A stretch of 64,000 nucleotides of DNA from Planococcus wigleyi (lineage in GTDB: Bacteria; Bacillota; Bacilli; Bacillales_A; Planococcaceae), in contig NZ_JACSPU010000002.1 of NCBI RefSeq assembly GCF_014836985.1, forward strand, positions 124,001-188,000. The letters run 5' to 3'. The notes beneath the pieces were generated by a model. That model did no database searches, was not told where the DNA came from, and saw only the letters and a program-made list of their open reading frames with translations. Numbering within the stretch: position 1 is the first letter of the stretch; each line of letters starts with the position of its first letter. Below, piece by piece: positions 41,767-50,063 of this stretch. The translations under genes were made by a program, and so were the position numbers.

Positions 41767-42543
41767 ATGGAAGCCGGTTTTACCGATGATCTACGGAAGA
41801 TGAAGGGCTTAAAAAAAGAGATGATGCGATTTATGATGGGCTATAAATTCGCTCTGGAAGAAATCAATACAAAAATCAGTATACTGCAACAGGAATTCCA
41901 CTATATTCATGACTATAACCCGATCGAAAATGTCAGTTCCCGTTTGAAATCTCCTGAAAGCATCATGAAAAAAGCCGGCAAAAAAGGAGTCGGCCTTTCT
42001 TTAGTGAATATTAAAGAAAATGTTAGAGACATTGCGGGTGTTCGAATCACTTGTTCATTTGAAGCTGATATCTACCGATTAAGCGCCATGCTGCAGAACC
42101 AGGATGATTTGAAGGTTCTTGAAGTGAAGGATTATATCCAGAATCCCAAGCCGAATGGTTACCGCAGTTTGCATTTATTGCTGGTGGTGCCGATTTTTAT
42201 GTCGGACCGTGTAGAAGAGATTTGCGTGGAAGTACAGATTCGTACCATCGCCATGGATTTCTGGGCAAGCCTTGAACACAAAATCTACTATAAATACAAC
42301 AAAGAAGTGCCCGCTGACATTATCCTTGAACTGAAGGAAGCAGCGGATTCTGCGACCGAATTGGACCGGAAAATGGAAAAGATCCAATTGCGGATGAACA
42401 GGCTCAAGGATCAGGTGAGTGCTGACGAAGATTTCTCTGAAATCTTGATTGATAAAGAACGTTTTCATTTGCCGAATAACTTTATCCTAAGTGGACCTGA
42501 TAGCACAGACCGATTGAGAGGAAGAGAAAAGTGCCAAAACTGA
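41767..42543 (+). CDS. Small alarmone synthetase (RelP/RelQ type, ppGpp synthetase domain only)
   Basis: A 258-residue single-domain (p)ppGpp synthetase transferring pyrophosphate from ATP to GDP or GTP. Signatures: SSRLKSPESIMKKAGKKG (about 60-77), IAGVRITCSFEADIYRL (about 93-109), KDYIQNPKPNGYRSLHLLL (about 122-140), CVEVQIRTIAMDFWASLEHKIYYKY (about 156-180). No HD hydrolase, TGS or ACT domain. The ATG at 41767 has AAAGGGGACGACG upstream; an in-frame GTG at 41737 lacks a site. It overlaps the following TetR gene by 13 bases, so its expression is tied to that regulator. Confidence 0.92.
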   Translation: MEAGFTDDLRKMKGLKKEMMRFMMGYKFALEEINTKISILQQEFHYIHDYNPIENVSSRLKSPESIMKKAGKKGVGLSLVNIKENVRDIAGVRITCSFEADIYRLSAMLQNQDDLKVLEVKDYIQNPKPNGYRSLHLLLVVPIFMSDRVEEICVEVQIRTIAMDFWASLEHKIYYKYNKEVPADIILELKEAADSATELDRKMEKIQLRMNRLKDQVSADEDFSEILIDKERFHLPNNFILSGPDSTDRLRGREKCQN

Positions 42544-43136
42544 CCTTTTATAATTTGCCAAAAGAAAAACAACAGCTATTGATCGAAGCGGCACAGCAGG
42601 AATTTTCGAATGCCTCTTTGTCTGAAGTCTCCATAGCCAATATCGTCAAAACAGCCGGAATTTCCCGTGGAAGTTTCTATCAATATTTTGAAGGAAAAGA
42701 AGATTTGTACTTCTACTTGTTGAATCGCTATACTGCCAGGCGCAAACGGCTCTTTAAGGCGACGCTGGAAAAAAACAGCGGAGATTTATTCCAGACGATC
42801 AGGGAGTTTTATATTTCCACTGTGAACGAAGATGAGCTTCTAGACTTTAAACGGAATGTCCTATTGAATATGACAGAACAAGTCGAAACAAAATTCATCA
42901 AAATCGTCAATGAAGAAGAGTCTGAAGAGGAATTCAACACAATCAGCAGACTTATGGATGTGGACAAGCTGAATGTGTCAGGGAATAAGGAATTGTACCA
43001 TTTGCTGAAAATCCTTATGACCGTAACTATCAGAAATTGGATCGAACATTTCGCCAGAAACTTGGCTGTGGAAGAGTCGATTGCAAACTATGAACTGGAA
43101 CTGGAGCTATTGAAAAAAGGGCTTGCCCGTTCGTAA
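42531..43136 (+). CDS. TetR-family regulator coupled to the alarmone synthetase
   Basis: A 201-residue repressor. N-terminal HTH: LIEAAQQEFSNASLSEVSIANIVKTAGISRGSFYQYFEGKEDLYFYLL (about 16-63), the standard TetR signature. The ligand-binding domain is unlike any named family I recognise. GTG start at 42531, inside the last 13 bases of the synthetase gene, with GAGAGGAAG upstream. It likely represses its own bicistron through the TGACAC-n-GTGTCA pair. The inducer is unknown. Confidence 0.92.
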   Translation: MPKLTFYNLPKEKQQLLIEAAQQEFSNASLSEVSIANIVKTAGISRGSFYQYFEGKEDLYFYLLNRYTARRKRLFKATLEKNSGDLFQTIREFYISTVNEDELLDFKRNVLLNMTEQVETKFIKIVNEEESEEEFNTISRLMDVDKLNVSGNKELYHLLKILMTVTIRNWIEHFARNLAVEESIANYELELELLKKGLARS

Positions 43137-43211
43137 ACGAACATTTCTGTTTCACTCTGAGCCTTGATGTGATAAGCTGTACATCATCGTAGCAGTAATG
43201 GAGTGATTATA

Positions 43212-43397
43212 ATGAGCAAAGCAAAAGCAAAAGCGAAAAGCGGTACAGGCCAGGGAACCGGCAAAAAAGGATGGACGCGCTGGAAAGCAGGAGCCAATAA
43301 AGCCAATAGTTTTAAGCCTTACACCAGCAAAACCAATAAAAAAGCCGACGAACCAAAAACAGAGAAAGAAATAGCTTCTCAATGGGTCGATGCATAA
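43212..43397 (+). CDS. DUF3934-like small basic protein
   Basis: A 61-residue, lysine- and glycine-rich protein: SKAKAKAKSGTGQGTGKKGW followed by TRWKAGANKANS, then KPYTSKTNKKADEPK. The TGKKGWTRWKAGANKA block matches the DUF3934 family of Bacillales. Rich in positive charge, so nucleic-acid binding is possible. Real start ATG 43212 (GGAGTG upstream). Terminator follows closely. Confidence 0.8.
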   Translation: MSKAKAKAKSGTGQGTGKKGWTRWKAGANKANSFKPYTSKTNKKADEPKTEKEIASQWVDA

Positions 43398-43407
43398 ATA
43401 GCAAGGT

Positions 43408-43438
43408 AAAGGTTGTCCAAATGGGCAACCTTTTTTTT
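43408..43438. terminator. Terminator
   Basis: AAAGGTTGTCC (43408-43418) paired with GGGCAACCTTT (43423-43433), followed by a T-run. Confidence 0.85.
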
Positions 43439-43466
43439 GCCCTTTATTCCTTTTTGAAAAAACCCT

Positions 43467-44771
43467 TTACTCCGCGAGTAATGGGTTTTCTGCAGGTCCT
43501 TCTATTTCTTTGGCAACGGGTTGTTGGATGGAAGCTTCTTTTTTCGGCGGGTCTGCCAGCAAAGCTGCCACGATACCGAAAATCGGGAAAATCATCAATG
43601 CCCAGAGGATTTCGGTATAGCCGCCGAATAAATCGAAAGCGATGCCGAGCGGCAACGGACCGAGCGCAGATCCCGTGACGACCATCGCCATCGAGATGCC
43701 GCTGATGCTGCCGATGTGCTTACGGCCGAAATAATTGGGCCAGACAACAGCCATGACAATCCGTTCGATTCCCATGCTGACGCCCCAGACCAATCCGAAG
43801 ACCATGGCAGTCGCCAAAAAATCAGCTTTCTGCAGAAGAAATAACGACACTAGCTCGCCTGCAAATACCAGTGTCAGCATATACTGGACTTTTACTTTTT
43901 CCAGCAGAATTCCTGTGATGAAAGTGACTGGCAAGCCGATCAATGCCGTTAAACTTAAAATGCCGGCTGCAGTTTCAAGAGACAGGGACTTTTCAGCGAA
44001 AATGGAGACCAGGTGGAAGGTCAAACCGGTATTGACGATGCCCGGGATGGCTGCACATAGCAGCAACAGCCAGAAAGCACGGGTTTTTGAAGCTTCTTTC
44101 ACTGACCAACTGACTTCTTTTATGAGTTTCTTTTCAGGCTCCGCCTTAAGCGCAGCGCCGTTATCCGGCAGCAAGCCCATTTCTTCAGGAGAGTTTTGAA
44201 TGAGGAAAAGAGCAAGCGGCGTAAAGCAAACAATGATGATGATTCCTAAAATCAGCCATGAACTGCGCCAGCCGAATGACTCGATCAGCCAAACGTTCAG
44301 CAGGGGAAAAGCGGCAGAACTGACTAAGCCGCCGATTGCGGCAATGCTGATGGCGCGGCCCCGTTTTTTGACAAACCATTGCGGAATGAGTGAGCTTGAT
44401 ATAAGTGCCATAGAGCCTTGGCCCAACAAGCGAATAAAAAAGAAGCCGATAAACAGCATGACGAGACTTGTTACGAAGCTGTTGAAAAAGCAGGCGACGG
44501 CAAGGGCGACGGATACGGCAACGGCCATTTTACGTGAGCCGTTTCGGTCAATCAGGCGCCCGACGAAAAACAACAGGAATCCTGCCGTCAATGTCGCAGC
44601 CGAGTAGATACCGGAAACCGTGGAACGGCTCCAGCCAAAATCTTCTATATAATAATCAATAAAAATTGAATTCGAATAAGTTTGTCCGGGACCAGAGAAA
44701 AATTGAGACAAGGCCGCGATCGCGATAATGACCCAGCCGTAGTGAAAAGCGTTTCCTGTTACTTGTTTCAT
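43467..44771 (-). CDS. MFS transporter (monocarboxylate/OFA-like)
   Basis: A 434-residue, 12-helix transporter. N-terminal FHYGWVIIAIAALSQFFSGPGQTYSNSIFIDYYIEDFGWSRS resembles monocarboxylate/oxalate-formate-type MFS proteins; loop 2-3 has VGRLIDRNGSRKM. ATG at 44771 with GGAGATG upstream. A perfect palindrome ACCTTAAGGT lies in the leader (44793-44802) and may be an operator. Substrate unknown. Confidence 0.88.
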   Translation of the reverse strand: MKQVTGNAFHYGWVIIAIAALSQFFSGPGQTYSNSIFIDYYIEDFGWSRSTVSGIYSAATLTAGFLLFFVGRLIDRNGSRKMAVAVSVALAVACFFNSFVTSLVMLFIGFFFIRLLGQGSMALISSSLIPQWFVKKRGRAISIAAIGGLVSSAAFPLLNVWLIESFGWRSSWLILGIIIIVCFTPLALFLIQNSPEEMGLLPDNGAALKAEPEKKLIKEVSWSVKEASKTRAFWLLLLCAAIPGIVNTGLTFHLVSIFAEKSLSLETAAGILSLTALIGLPVTFITGILLEKVKVQYMLTLVFAGELVSLFLLQKADFLATAMVFGLVWGVSMGIERIVMAVVWPNYFGRKHIGSISGISMAMVVTGSALGPLPLGIAFDLFGGYTEILWALMIFPIFGIVAALLADPPKKEASIQQPVAKEIEGPAENPLLAE

Positions 44772-45011
44772 CGTGCATCTCCAATAACTCTAACCTTAAG
44801 GTAGCGTATTTCCAAAAACGGCATCTAAAAATATGTTAAAATCACAGCTTATTATCATAACATAATATTTTTCCTTTACAAGATTTGAAATAGAACTGTA
44901 AAGAAAAGAATCATTCAGAAATCTTGAGGCTTTTGCCGCGACTGAAAGTTTTTCTGAAAAAGTGTAGAATAGAGGAACTGGCAGTTTCTTAGTCAAAAGG
45001 AGTGAAAGAAA

Positions 45012-45791
45012 ATGCTAAATGCAGTACCTGAAAGACCCTTAGGCATTAAAGAAAAAGAAGAAATTTACCAACAAATCACGGAGTATTCCGATGAAACAAC
45101 CATTATTCATTCGAATCAGAAAGTCTTATATATAAATCAGCCCGGATCGGAATTCTTCAAAGCCGATAAGGATACGCTTATCGGTGCAAACATCGTGGAT
45201 GTGTTTACGGATGATTACAAAGAATTCATTGCGAAACGCATCCGTACAGGCATGGAGGATCGCACCATTGGAGAATTGGTTGAGACTACTGTTAAGCGTT
45301 TTGATGGAACTCAAGCCGATGTCGAACTGTATTGCTACCCGGTCCAATATGGAGAAACGGTCGCAATCCAGTCCACTATCCGCGACATTACGACGCAGAA
45401 GAAAACTGAACGAGATCTAATGCAATTAAAAAATGAGATATCAACTCCCATCGTGCCGATTATTGATGGCTTGGCAGTTTTGCCGCTCGTAGGTTCAGTA
45501 GATGGGGATCGCAGCCATCTGCTTCTTGATATCATTCCGCAAAAAATTCAAGGAGAAAATCTGCATTGCCTTATTATTGACGTGTCCGGCATCTACAATA
45601 TTGATAATGTCGTGGCAGAATTTCTTTATAGAATCGACCACATTATGCGCTTGCTCGGAATCAAACTGATTTTCACGGGAATCCGTCCCGAACTCGCATT
45701 AAAAGCGATTGAAGCGCGTGTGGACTTTAGCCAATTGACGACGATGGGCACGGTGAAACAAGCCTTGAAGCGTTATTTGACGGCTGACTGA
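45012..45791 (+). CDS. PAS-STAS domain protein (stressosome/RsbR-like sensor)
   Basis: A 259-residue cytoplasmic protein. PAS domain (about 20-130): DETTIIHSNQKVLYINQPGSEFFKADKDTLIGANIVDVF and VAIQSTIRDITTQKKTE. C-terminal STAS domain (about 145-255): LIIDVSGIYNIDNVVAEFLYRIDHIMRLLGIKLIFTGI, the plan of RsbR paralogs and YtvA. In YtvA a LOV Cys is required; none is evident here, so it is not a blue-light sensor of that type. Whether it joins a stressosome with RsbS/RsbT is unknown as these are not adjacent. AAAAGGAGTG site. Confidence 0.85.
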   Translation: MLNAVPERPLGIKEKEEIYQQITEYSDETTIIHSNQKVLYINQPGSEFFKADKDTLIGANIVDVFTDDYKEFIAKRIRTGMEDRTIGELVETTVKRFDGTQADVELYCYPVQYGETVAIQSTIRDITTQKKTERDLMQLKNEISTPIVPIIDGLAVLPLVGSVDGDRSHLLLDIIPQKIQGENLHCLIIDVSGIYNIDNVVAEFLYRIDHIMRLLGIKLIFTGIRPELALKAIEARVDFSQLTTMGTVKQALKRYLTAD

Positions 45792-45859
45792 AACTTTGAC
45801 TTAACGGCAGGAATGAAGAAGTTCTTGTCAAAGGCAACAAAGTGATTTATAGTGTATGA

Positions 45860-45906
45860 ATACAAGATTTAGTGATTGGTTAAAATTATTCACTATATAT
45901 AGTAGA
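45860..45906 (+). promoter_or_regulatory. Tandem NrdR boxes over the nrd promoter
   Basis: Box 2, TCACTATATATAGTAG (45890-45905), matches the NrdR consensus (acaCwAtATaTwGtgt) at 13 of 16 positions. Box 1, ATACAAGATTTAGTGA (45860-45875), matches at 12 of 16. The centres are 30 bp apart, the in-phase spacing expected for paired NrdR boxes. A promoter (-35 TTGGTT 45876-45881, 16 bp, -10 TATAGT 45898-45903) is covered by box 2, so NrdR-ATP should block transcription. Confidence 0.72.
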
Positions 45907-45909
45907 ACC

Positions 45910-46090
45910 GATAACGAAGGTGCCTGAAAAGGCTTAATAGGGAATCCGGTGAAATTCCGGAGCTGTTCCCGCAACTGTAAGTGCTGACGAGCTATCGCAA
46001 TCCACTGTCTAATGGACGGGAAGGAGATGGCAGAGGATGACGCACAAGCCAGGAGACCTGCCATCGTTATAGTTTATGATCTTCTCCGGG
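45910..46090 (+). ncRNA. Cobalamin (AdoCbl) riboswitch
   Basis: Conserved B12-riboswitch pieces in order: ACGAAGGTGCCTGAAAAGGC, GGGAATCCGGTGAAATTCCGG, AGCTGTTCCCGCAACTGTAA, and the 3' B12 box GCCAGGAGACCTGCC. It starts right after the predicted nrd transcription start and is followed by a terminator at 46166. Ligand binding is expected to reduce expression of the downstream ribonucleotide reductase operon. Confidence 0.95.
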
Positions 46091-46165
46091 AGCTGGGAAG
46101 GATAACGAAGGTATTCTGTGTGGGCAGCTGTTTTTTGCTGCTTCCATCCGATATTCTGCGTATCT

Positions 46166-46198
46166 AACCCCATCCTCCCTGAGAGGATGGGGTTTTTT
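46166..46198 (+). terminator. Riboswitch-controlled terminator
   Basis: AACCCCATCCTC (46166-46177), short loop, GAGGATGGGGTT and TTTTTT. It sits about 75 bases after the riboswitch and 30 before the first gene of the operon, the expected position of the expression-platform terminator. Confidence 0.88.
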
Positions 46199-46230
46199 CT
46201 TGTATATCAGAGATGGAGGAATGGATACTC

Positions 46231-46716
46231 ATGACAAAACCATTAGCAGCAGGGGTGGCCAGAACCATTCAGACACGATTGGTCCTACCCCCGGACACCA
46301 ACCACATGGGGACCATATTCGGCGGCACCGTATTGGCGTACATAGATGAAATCGCCGCCATTACAGCCATGAGGCATAGCGGAAAAGCAGTTGTGACCGC
46401 TTCGATCGATACGGTGAATTTCCTATCTTCGGCAAAAGTTGGGGATATCCTTATTTTAGAGGGAGTGGTGATCTCAACAGGCAGAACATCTATGGAAGTG
46501 TATGTTAAAGCTGAATGCCAACAAATCGAAACAGGCACAAGGAGTTTGACGACTACGGCCATTTTGACGATGGTGGCAGTCGACAGCGAAGGCAAGCCGA
46601 CACCAGTGACTGGCGTGATTCCCGAAACACCCGCTGAGGAAAAATTATTCAAAAGTGCACAGGAACGGAAACTGCGCCGTATGAAAGTAAATGAAACCGC
46701 AAAGGAGTTGTGCTGA
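46231..46716 (+). CDS. Acyl-CoA thioesterase (hotdog fold, YkhA-like)
   Basis: A 161-residue hydrolase. LVLPPDTNHMGTIFGGTVLAYIDEIAAITAMRHSGKAVVTAS (about 18-60) is the acyl-CoA thioesterase/BFIT-type hotdog signature, with the catalytic Asp/Asn region in DEIAA and GGTVL. ATG at 46231 follows GGAGGAATGG; an earlier ATG at 46213 lacks spacing. It is the first gene behind the B12 riboswitch and stops two bases before the nrdE start. Why a thioesterase shares the operon with ribonucleotide reductase is not obvious. Confidence 0.9.
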   Translation: MTKPLAAGVARTIQTRLVLPPDTNHMGTIFGGTVLAYIDEIAAITAMRHSGKAVVTASIDTVNFLSSAKVGDILILEGVVISTGRTSMEVYVKAECQQIETGTRSLTTTAILTMVAVDSEGKPTPVTGVIPETPAEEKLFKSAQERKLRRMKVNETAKELC

Positions 46717-46717
46717 C

Positions 46718-48339
46718 ATGAATACAAAGACTGAGATAACCGAAATGGACGCAGTGGAAAAGGCCCTTCAACGGGCAGCAGAGGTATACGGGCTGGAAAC
46801 GCGAGAACTATTGGAGCGGACAGCGAACTTAGCTGAGCAGGCAAAAGGAGAGCAATCCTTGCTGTATGCGTTGAACCGCATCACGATGGACGAGCCTGAT
46901 TGGACGTACACCGCAGCAGAACTGTATGCCGGCGAATTATACAAAAAAGCTGGAGAAAGCCGCAATTTTCCCGCTTCCCAGAAGTATGGCGACTTCTATC
47001 TCCTTATTGAAGAGCTGACAGGAATCGGCATTTATTCGGGAGAGCTTCTTGCGGCTTATTCGCAAGAGGAAATCATCTTATTGGGTGAGGAAATCGAACC
47101 TGAACGGGATCTCTTGTTCAACTACATCGGCTTGTTCCTGTTGGCTGACCGCTACTTAGCGAAAGACTATGAAGGAAGATTATTTGAGCTTCCGCAGGAG
47201 CGTTTTCTTGTCATTGCGATGACGTTGATGCAAAACGAACCAAAAGAGCATCGCCTCGAGTTGGTGAAAGAAGCATACTGGGCAATGAGCCAGCTGTATA
47301 TGACAGTAGCCACGCCGACTTTATCGAATGCCGGTAAAAGTTTCGGACAATTGTCCTCCTGTTTTATTGATACTGTCGATGATTCACTGGACGGCATCTA
47401 TCTGAACAACTGGGATATCGCACGCCTCAGCAAAGACGGCGGTGGCATCGGGATCTATTACGGGAAAGTTCGGGCTTTAGGATCGGATATCAAAAAATTC
47501 AAAGGCAATTCTTCAGGAGTTGTGCCATGGATCCGTTTGGTCAACGATACAGCGGTCAGTGTCGATCAGCTCGGACAGCGCCAAGGTGCAGTGGCGATTT
47601 ATTTGGATGTCTTCCACAAAGACATCATGAACGGATTCCTGGATTTGAAAACCAATAATGGCGACGAGCGCCGTAAAGCGCACGATATTTTCACCGGCGT
47701 GTCGATTCCGGACCTGTTTATGGAGCGGCTGCAGGAAAAAGACGAAAACGGCCGCAGCATCGGCGAATGGCATACGTTCTGTCCGCACCAGATTAAGCAA
47801 GTGATGGGCTGGACAGATGAAAACGGCAATGCGCTTGGACTTGAAGATTTTTACGATGAAACCGGTGAAAAATACTTCAGCGACAAATACCAGGAAGCTG
47901 TGGACCATCCGCTATTGCCGCGTAAAACTTACCGTGCAATGGAGATCATGGCGCGCATCATGGTTTCCCAGTTGGAAACCGGCACACCGTATATGTTCTA
48001 CCGGGACGAAGTGAACCGCCAGAATCCGAACAAGCACACAAGAGGCAGAGGGCTGACATCGATCTACTGTAGTAATTTGTGTACGGAAATTATGCAAAAT
48101 ATGTCAGCTACTACCATTATGAAAGAATATACCGATGAAGACGGCAACCTTGTCATGGTCCGCAAACCGGGTGATTTCGTTGTCTGCAATTTGTCTTCCA
48201 TCAACTTGCCGAGAGCGGTCAAGGCGGACGTGTTGGAGCGGGTGATACGGGTTCAGGTGCGCATGCTGGATAACGTCATCGACCTAAATACGATTTCCGT
48301 CGGACAGGCCGATGCCACGAATAAAAAATATCGCGCCAT
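46718..48339 (+). CDS. nrdE: Ribonucleotide reductase class Ib, large subunit NrdE, exon 1
   Basis: The first 540 residues and part of codon 541 of NrdE, which makes deoxyribonucleotides from NDPs without B12. Markers: VATPTLSNAGKSFGQLSSCF with the first active-site Cys, LSKDGGGIGIYYGKVRALG, VCNLSSINLPRA and, just before the break, DATNKKYRAI. The exon ends ...GCCAT at 48339; the next bases belong to a group I intron. Spliced to 49388 it reads KKYRAIGLGTFGWHHLLALEG, the expected family sequence. Without splicing it ends at EYPVA and lacks the last 220 residues, including the C-terminal redox cysteines. ATG 46718 has AAAGGAG upstream. Confidence 0.95.
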
Positions 48340-49387
48340 TGAGTATCCAGTGGCTTAAGGGGGTAACCCTTTAAGAAAACCCTGTTAAACGGGGAAACTC
48401 TCAGACGAGACAATCCCGTGCTAAATTATCTCAATTGAATCTAAAGGAAAGGAGGACAAAATAATGAAGGGAATTTATTCGATTTTAAATAACGTAACGG
48501 GTAAGTATTATATCGGAGAAACTGTAAATTTAAATAGGCGGAAAATTTGTCACTTTTCTGAACTAAGAAAAAATAGACACAAAAACGATCACCTTCAAAA
48601 AAGTTTTAATAAGTACGGAGAAGAAGCTTTTGTTTTCACTGTAATAGAAGAAAATGAAAAGTTCACCCAAGAAGAACTTTATACTCTTGAGGCATATTAT
48701 GTCATGAAATATAACAGTTTTGCTCACGGATATAACTTAACTTTAGGTGGTACAGGAACAAAAGGTCGGCTATTTTCTGAAGCAGAGCGAAGACTCAAAT
48801 CAGAAAAAATGACAGGAAGTGGAAACCATTTTTATGGGAGAAGCCACTCTGAGGAAGTTAAAAAGCTACTCTCAGAAAAAGCTTCTTTAAAAACAGGAGA
48901 AAAAAATTCTTTTTTCAGGAGAACTCATGTAAGTAACTGGAAAGAAATAAGAAGGCAGCTGTATAAAGAAAAAAGTATAAGCGGATGGGTTTCAAGTAAT
49001 AAAGGAGTTCCTAAGCCTAAGTTGGCTGTGGAAAGTATGAAAAAAAATATGCCTCATAGAAAAGAAATCTTAGTTGATGGAATTTGCTATCTAAGCATAT
49101 CTGAATGTGCAAAATTAACCGAGATTAAGCGTACTACTATCCGAGCTAGACTAAAAAACGATAATTTCCCAAATTATTTATATAAAACAGTTGAGGTATA
49201 AAAGCCTAACGACTATCGAAACCACTCCTCATAGGAGATAAGGGAGTAGAGTACACTATAAGTTTATGATAGTGGAAAAGCAGGGGTTCCTTAAAAAAGG
49301 AACGTGATATAGTCTAATCTGCATGGTGACATGCAGCAGTTCATAAGAGAACGGATAAAGGCTTACGACCTTTATTGAATAGAAATG
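48340..49387 (+). other. Group I intron in nrdE (1048 nt) encoding a homing endonuclease
   Basis: The 5' site is set by P1: exon GCCAU|U pairs with AGUGGC (48349-48354), with the conserved U-G pair at the splice. The intron ends with G (49387) before AGGATTAGG. Core elements: P4/P5 region CGGGGAAACTCTCAGACGAG...ATCCCG, P7 GACTAT (about 49209) with ATAGTC (about 49310), P8 CCACTCC/GGGAGT, and P9 CTGCATGGTGACATGCAG. The endonuclease frame occupies 48464-49201. The layout fits the IA subgroup found in bacterial and phage ribonucleotide-reductase genes. In-frame splicing restores NrdE. Confidence 0.92.
48464..49201 (+). CDS. GIY-YIG homing endonuclease of the nrdE intron
   Basis: A 245-residue nuclease that promotes intron homing. 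The N-terminal GIY-YIG domain (about 1-85) has KGIYSILNNVTGKYYIGETVNLNRRKICHF, the catalytic Arg in LNRRK and Glu in LYTLEAYYVMKY. The rest contains NUMOD-type DNA-binding repeats (GNHFYGRSHSEEVKKLLSEKAS; LSISECAKLTEIKRTTIRARL). Codon use is clearly more A/T-rich than in nrdE, a sign of separate origin. GGAAAGGAGG site. No frame break, so probably active. Confidence 0.92.
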   Translation: MKGIYSILNNVTGKYYIGETVNLNRRKICHFSELRKNRHKNDHLQKSFNKYGEEAFVFTVIEENEKFTQEELYTLEAYYVMKYNSFAHGYNLTLGGTGTKGRLFSEAERRLKSEKMTGSGNHFYGRSHSEEVKKLLSEKASLKTGEKNSFFRRTHVSNWKEIRRQLYKEKSISGWVSSNKGVPKPKLAVESMKKNMPHRKEILVDGICYLSISECAKLTEIKRTTIRARLKNDNFPNYLYKTVEV

Positions 49388-50051
49388 AGGATTAGGAACT
49401 TTCGGTTGGCACCATCTCTTGGCACTTGAAGGCATCCATTGGGAAACGGAAAAAGCCGTCGAGTTTGGGGATACGCTGTACGAGGAAATTGCCTACCAGA
49501 CCATCCGCGCCTCAATGCAGCTGGCTGAAGAAAAAGGGGCGTTCAGCAAATTTGAGGGCTCTGAATGGCATACAGGCGAGTACTTTGAACGCCGGAACTA
49601 CAGCAGTGAACGCTGGAACAAGCTGCAGCAGGAAGTTGCATCGACCGGTGTCCGCAACGGTTGGATGATGGCGGTCGCACCAAACTCATCGACCGCCAAA
49701 ATCGGCGGTTCGACAGATGGCATCGATCCCCTTTACGCCGTTGAATATGCGGAAGAGAAGAAGAACTTCAAATTTAAGGTGACAGCGCCTGACCTGGACC
49801 ACAACACGTACGATTATTACCGCCGTGCACGCCACGTGCTGGACCAGAAATGGAGCATCCGCCAAAACGCGGCGCGTCAGCGGCATATCGATCAGTCCAT
49901 CAGCTTCAATTTTTATGTGCCGCATACCATCAAAGCAAAAGAGTTGCTGGAGCTTCATTTGGAAGCATGGAAGCAACACTTGAAAACGACTTATTACGTC
50001 CGCAGCACATCACAGGCGGAAATCGAAGAATGCGAAGCATGCCAAAGCTAA
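49388..50051 (+). CDS. nrdE: Ribonucleotide reductase class Ib, NrdE exon 2
   Basis: The C-terminal part (about 220 residues) of NrdE. The exon begins AGGATTAGG and, joined to exon 1, gives ATA-GGA-TTA: IGLGTFGWHHLLALEGIHWE. Later markers are MAVAPNSSTAKIGGSTDGIDP and the redox-shuttling C-terminal pair in ECEACQS. The first complete ATG-type frame inside starts only downstream and lacks a ribosome binding site, so the exon needs splicing for translation. nrdF follows after 12 bases. Confidence 0.94.
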
Positions 50052-50063
50052 AGGAGGATTTTC

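Noticed and set aside
44793..44802. ACCTTAAGGT as a MerR-type operator
   Set aside because: Only a 10-bp palindrome, no MerR gene adjacent, and no suitable 19-bp-spaced promoter around it.
46718..50051. nrdE as a pseudogene broken by insertion
   Set aside because: A complete group I intron core with consistent splice sites restores the frame exactly.
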